A program made the translations under genes and the position numbers. A stretch of DNA of 64,000 bases from Faecalibacterium sp. UBA1819 (GTDB lineage Bacteria > Bacillota > Clostridia > Oscillospirales > Ruminococcaceae). The notes beneath the pieces were generated by a model, which worked only from the letters and a program-made list of their open reading frames with translations, searched no databases and was not told the DNA's origin. The stretch spans positions 34,354-98,353 of the forward strand of contig DCEX01000032.1 in assembly GCA_002315015.1 (NCBI GenBank). The letters run 5' to 3'. Shown here one piece after another: positions 61,179 through 64,000 of the stretch. Within the stretch, counting starts at the first letter, position 1; each line of letters begins with the position of its first letter.

Positions 61179-61823
61179 ATGAAGGCAAAAGAAAGCATTT
61201 CTTTTCCGATGGATTTTGAAACGTATTATGCACAATACTGTGCGTGTGTCCGCCGCTGCGCAAAGGCAGAACGGGAGGAGCGATTGTCCAAAACGTCGAA
61301 GGGCCGTCGTTTTGCCGAACAGTTTTTATTGTTCTTAGGTATGGCTGCCCTCGCATTTTTTATTGGCAAAGAGCTGGTGGACAGTTTGGGTGCTTCGCAC
61401 CCGGCAACATGGACGGCAGTCGTGGTGATGGTGGTGCTCATTCTTCTGCCGTTTTTAAATGAAATTTTCGGTTGGTCGCGCAATTTGCGCCTGAGAAATC
61501 AGCTGGAGCGTGCCCGTCAGCGCGTTGCGGAAAAGAATTTCAACGGTTTGCGCATTGAGTTTTTTGCCGACAAAGTTGATATTTACGCTCAAAAAGTGCA
61601 GGGAGAACGTGGTGAGCTTCTGCGCAGTGCGCCGATTTCTGCGCGGATGCGTGTGGAGTACACCGATGAGAATTTGCTTTGTTTTTTCACAAGATCTTCC
61701 AAAGATGTTTTTGTGATCGATTTAAGCCGTGTGGAGCAAGCGGATGCCGATCGCTTGCTGGCATATGTGAAACAACGCTTTTACTTCCATGACGAACAAG
61801 CGGCACAAACCGCAGCAAAGTAA
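61179..61823 (+). CDS. YcxB-like membrane protein
   Basis: 214 residues: cytosolic N-terminus, two hydrophobic helices (~50-68 and ~76-97), and a C-terminal YcxB-type beta domain (LRIEFFADKVDIYAQKVQGERGELLRSAPISARMRVEYTDENLLCFFTRSSKDVFVIDLSRVEQAD), a fold shared with PH-like domains. Function unknown. Monocistronic, between own promoter and a bidirectional terminator. Confidence 0.75.
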   Translation: MKAKESISFPMDFETYYAQYCACVRRCAKAEREERLSKTSKGRRFAEQFLLFLGMAALAFFIGKELVDSLGASHPATWTAVVVMVVLILLPFLNEIFGWSRNLRLRNQLERARQRVAEKNFNGLRIEFFADKVDIYAQKVQGERGELLRSAPISARMRVEYTDENLLCFFTRSSKDVFVIDLSRVEQADADRLLAYVKQRFYFHDEQAAQTAAK

Positions 61824-61830
61824 GAATTAA

Positions 61831-61872
61831 AAAACGTGGACACCAAGCCAATCAGCTTAGTGTCCACGTTTT
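61831..61872. terminator. Bidirectional terminator
   Basis: AAAACGTGGACAC pairs with GTGTCCACGTTTT (13 bp, 16-nt loop), between convergent genes. Confidence 0.9.
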
Positions 61873-61912
61873 TGGTTACGGTTCAGCGCAAAGCGCTGTG
61901 CCACATTGTTTT

Positions 61913-63106
61913 TTAGTGTTTTTGCTTGTTTTTTGCCGCGTAAGTAGTGATAGCGCGTTCGTAAACATTCAAAATCGCTTCAATAAATTCCTTCTTGCCG
62001 TATTTTTGGCTGAAAGCTGTTACCCGATCGCGGCGCTCTTGGCGCTGTTGAGGAGTAAGAGAGGCTTGTTCCCGCAGCAGGTCGGCCAAGCCCTCGGAAG
62101 TCTCAAAAATATCGCCGTTTTCTTTGCAAGTAATTTGATTTTTGTTGTAAATATCCAGCCGCTGCAATACATACAAGCCGCTGGCCATCGCTTCCAGCAT
62201 CGAGATAGAGTTAATCTCCGACAGGGAAGCGGTGGCAAAGAGATCGCAAGCGTGATAGTACGGCGGCAAAAGGCTGTGTTCAATTTTGCCCAAAAGCTGA
62301 ATCTGACGATCCATGTGATTGGCGTGAATCTGCTGCAAAAGCGCGTCTTTTTCGGGGCCATCGCCAATGATAAACAGCTTAAAGCGTTCGTCGCCTTTGA
62401 AGTGCTCAGAAATCCAGTCAATCAATATATCCAGCGACTTTTCGCGGCCAAGACGGCCTACGAAGCATATTGCAACGTCATCAGGGCGAATGCCAAGCTT
62501 TTCCCGAATGGCCTCTACGCTTTTGCGGTCTACATTCTGCGGCAGAAAATCGGATAAATCGACGGCGTTGGGCACAATGTTGATGTGATGTTCCACACCG
62601 CAGCGGCGCAGAAATTCCAGAACTTTCAGCGAAGGCCCAATAATCTCCGTTGCTTTGCTGGCGATGGAGCGAATGTATAAGTGGGCGGCGGGCTTTACCA
62701 TGTTTTGCCCCCATTTGTGCGGCGCAACATAAAAAAGATAGTCGTCGTACATGGTGTGCAGAGTATAAACCATCGGCTTTTTTAATTTCCGGGCCACAAA
62801 CTGCCCAAAAATTCCCATGGAAAATTCCGTGTGAATGTGGAGTATATCAGGGTCAAATTCTTTTAAAATGCGAAGACGCTGTAAATTGAGCGGATTTGAC
62901 ACGCCATAACCATAAATTCGCTTTAAGGGAATAGCGGGACAGTATAAAACGCCGTTTTTGACATAGTGGCATAAAGCTTTGGGGTTTGTGGTGACAATCA
63001 TGACCTCATGGCCTTGCTCCTCAAGGGCTTCCTTTAAGGTGTGAACGTGAGTGACAACACCACTGACAAACGGAAAATAACATTCCGAAAAAATGGCAAC
63101 ACGCAT
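61913..63106 (-). CDS. Family 4 glycosyltransferase
   Basis: 397-residue GT-B enzyme. N-terminal domain VAIFSECYFPFVSGVVTHVHTLKEALEEQGHEV, LHIHTEFSMGIFGQFVARKL; C-terminal domain with the linker VPNAVDLSDF, FVGRLGREKSLDILI and, at the donor site, SLSEINSISMLEAMASG (E-x7-E). Close relatives make mono- or diglucosyl-diacylglycerol, but LPS- or lipoglycan-type roles cannot be excluded. ATG 63106 is preceded by AAAGAAAGGAAC. Monocistronic and divergent from hprK. Confidence 0.9.
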   Translation of the reverse strand: MRVAIFSECYFPFVSGVVTHVHTLKEALEEQGHEVMIVTTNPKALCHYVKNGVLYCPAIPLKRIYGYGVSNPLNLQRLRILKEFDPDILHIHTEFSMGIFGQFVARKLKKPMVYTLHTMYDDYLFYVAPHKWGQNMVKPAAHLYIRSIASKATEIIGPSLKVLEFLRRCGVEHHINIVPNAVDLSDFLPQNVDRKSVEAIREKLGIRPDDVAICFVGRLGREKSLDILIDWISEHFKGDERFKLFIIGDGPEKDALLQQIHANHMDRQIQLLGKIEHSLLPPYYHACDLFATASLSEINSISMLEAMASGLYVLQRLDIYNKNQITCKENGDIFETSEGLADLLREQASLTPQQRQERRDRVTAFSQKYGKKEFIEAILNVYERAITTYAAKNKQKH

Positions 63107-63310
63107 GTTGAGTTCCTTTCTTTGGCCGAAGCGCAGCCTGTCGGCACAGCGTTGCGGCAGTAGGTGAATTCATTTGGCTTATCTAATAAGTATATCAGAT
63201 TATATGATAAAAAGAAAGTAGAAAATACATGGTGAAGCATATAGAAAAAGCTGCGAATTTCTGCACTTTGAGAATAAAGAATTCCGTTGCGGCAAACCGC
63301 AAAAAGTTGT
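63107..63310. other. Intergenic region between the GT4 gene and hprK
   Basis: AT-rich sequence without a gene. On the minus strand a TATAAT lies near 63205-63210 and could serve the glycosyltransferase; no good -35 accompanies it. Confidence 0.4.
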
Positions 63311-63339
63311 TTGCCAAGCCTCGGGTTTTGTTATATAAT
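63311..63339 (+). promoter_or_regulatory. hprK promoter
   Basis: TTGCCA (63311-63316), 17 bp, TATAAT (63334-63339). Confidence 0.8.
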
Positions 63340-63440
63340 AAAAACGCGCAAACTTTTTTCAAAAAAAGATATGCCGCCGGCCAATCGGCGGCGACAAAAG
63401 CTTTAAAAAAGCGGCCTGTCGGCGGAAAGGATGCTTGAAA

Positions 63441-64000
63441 ATGACACAATTCAGCGTTTCATTGGATAAGATTGTAAAAGAGCTCAAGCTGGAGGTGCTC
63501 TACACTCCAACCGAGCTGGAAAAGATTCCTATTTATACCGAGGAAGTGAACCGTCCCGGTTTGCTTTTGTCCGGCTATGAAAATTATTTTGAGCCGAACC
63601 GCATTCAGGTAATCGGCAATATGGAAAAGGGCTTTTTGGGCATTATGGAGCCGGAAGACCGCAAGGCCAGTTTGCGGCGGCTGTTTTCCAAGTGCCCGCC
63701 CGCGATTATTATTACACGCAATTTGGAGATGTTTGAGGAAACCGAGGCATTGGCACAGGAATTTAAAGTTCCCGTTTTGCGCAGCTCCAACAACACCTCC
63801 GGCTTGATGAGCGGATTGATCTCTTATTTGAGCGTTGAGTTGGCCCCGCGCATTACCCGTCATGGCGTTTTGGTTGAGGTTTACGGCGAAGGCATTTTGA
63901 TTTTGGGCGAAAGCGGCGTGGGCAAAAGCGAGACGGCAGTGGAGCTGGTCAAGCGCGGCCACCGTTTGATTGCTGACGACGCGGTGGAGCTGCGCCGCGT
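63441..64000 (+). CDS. hprK: HPr kinase/phosphorylase (partial, 3' end outside window)
   Basis: Phosphorylates HPr at Ser46 with ATP under high glycolytic flux and dephosphorylates it with phosphate; the key enzyme of carbon catabolite repression in Firmicutes. The N-terminal half (LSGYENYFEPNRIQVIG, ITRNLEMFEETEALAQEFKVPVLRSSNNTSGLMSGLISYLSVELAPRITRHGVLVEVYG) and Walker A ILGESGVGKSET are present; the window ends in the ADDAVELRR region before the HPrK signature. The ribosome binding site GGAAAGG is 10 bases from ATG 63441. Confidence 0.97.
   Translation, partial: MTQFSVSLDKIVKELKLEVLYTPTELEKIPIYTEEVNRPGLLLSGYENYFEPNRIQVIGNMEKGFLGIMEPEDRKASLRRLFSKCPPAIIITRNLEMFEETEALAQEFKVPVLRSSNNTSGLMSGLISYLSVELAPRITRHGVLVEVYGEGILILGESGVGKSETAVELVKRGHRLIADDAVELRR

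Overview
The window reads as chromosome of a Gram-positive anaerobe of the class Clostridia, most likely an Oscillospiraceae/Ruminococcaceae-type gut bacterium; I cannot name a genus. The evidence is a Firmicutes gene set (T-box-controlled alaS, RNase J, GdpP, RNase M5, HPr kinase, class III fructose bisphosphatase, NifS/NifU/MnmA, CsoR), anaerobe markers (rubredoxin, flavodoxin, a glycyl-radical-type radical SAM enzyme, a DUF3793 protein) and strong purine-rich ribosome binding sites. Most of the window is compact housekeeping sequence of medium GC. Two stretches (about 23.7-31.9 kb and the leader at 32.0-32.4 kb) are visibly more AT-rich.

Layout. 1-7.2 kb: nth (partial), glyA, rubredoxin, an esterase, rarA and a GH3 beta-glucosidase. 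7.25-15.0 kb: a T-box leader, then alaS, hinT, a phosphoribosyltransferase, comEC, holA and rnmV, mostly overlapping or tightly spaced. 15.1-19.3 kb: a convergent radical SAM gene, fbp, then deoD-cdd. 19.5-23.6 kb: NADH oxidase, a DUF3793-flavodoxin pair behind twin iron-box-like palindromes, and a long-form prs. 23.7-25.35 kb: a WYL regulator and a GyrI-like protein, with palindromes in both upstream regions. 25.6-31.0 kb: an accessory island with a small HTH protein, a two-component system, a three-gene ABC exporter behind four 11-bp-spaced direct repeats, a lipoprotein, and a decayed serine recombinase lying against a tRNA-Ala that has a truncated second copy upstream.

31.3-35.5 kb: an XRE regulator with palindromic boxes, a polyprenyl-phosphate sugar transferase with a long leader, and an amidohydrolase. 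35.6-39.1 kb (minus strand): rnhA and nifS-nifU-mnmA, which together make the sulfur supply for tRNA thiolation. 39.2-50.8 kb: a long co-directional core run of rnj, gdpP, rplI, dnaB, tilS, hpt, ftsH and pdp. 50.9-54.7 kb: zupT and a copper operon (copA-csoR) with promoter, CsoR-type operator and an in-frame copZ-like start inside copA. 54.75-61.9 kb: a frameshifted PsiE-like gene, a HIT protein, capA, catalase, a membrane protein, an acetyltransferase, a TetR regulator and a YcxB-like protein. 61.9-64.0 kb: a GT4 glycosyltransferase and hprK (partial).

Themes: purine and pyrimidine salvage (deoD, cdd, hpt, pdp, the phosphoribosyltransferase, with prs supplying PRPP); oxygen and metal handling (water-forming-type NADH oxidase, catalase, rubredoxin, copper export, zinc uptake, iron-type operators); RNA metabolism (RNase J, RNase M5, RNase HI, TilS, MnmA). 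The most unusual items are the dual-product copA arrangement, the ABC module with its helically phased repeats, the DUF3793 operators, the metal-ligand-free C-terminus of ComEC, and the truncated tRNA-Ala copy beside a dead recombinase.
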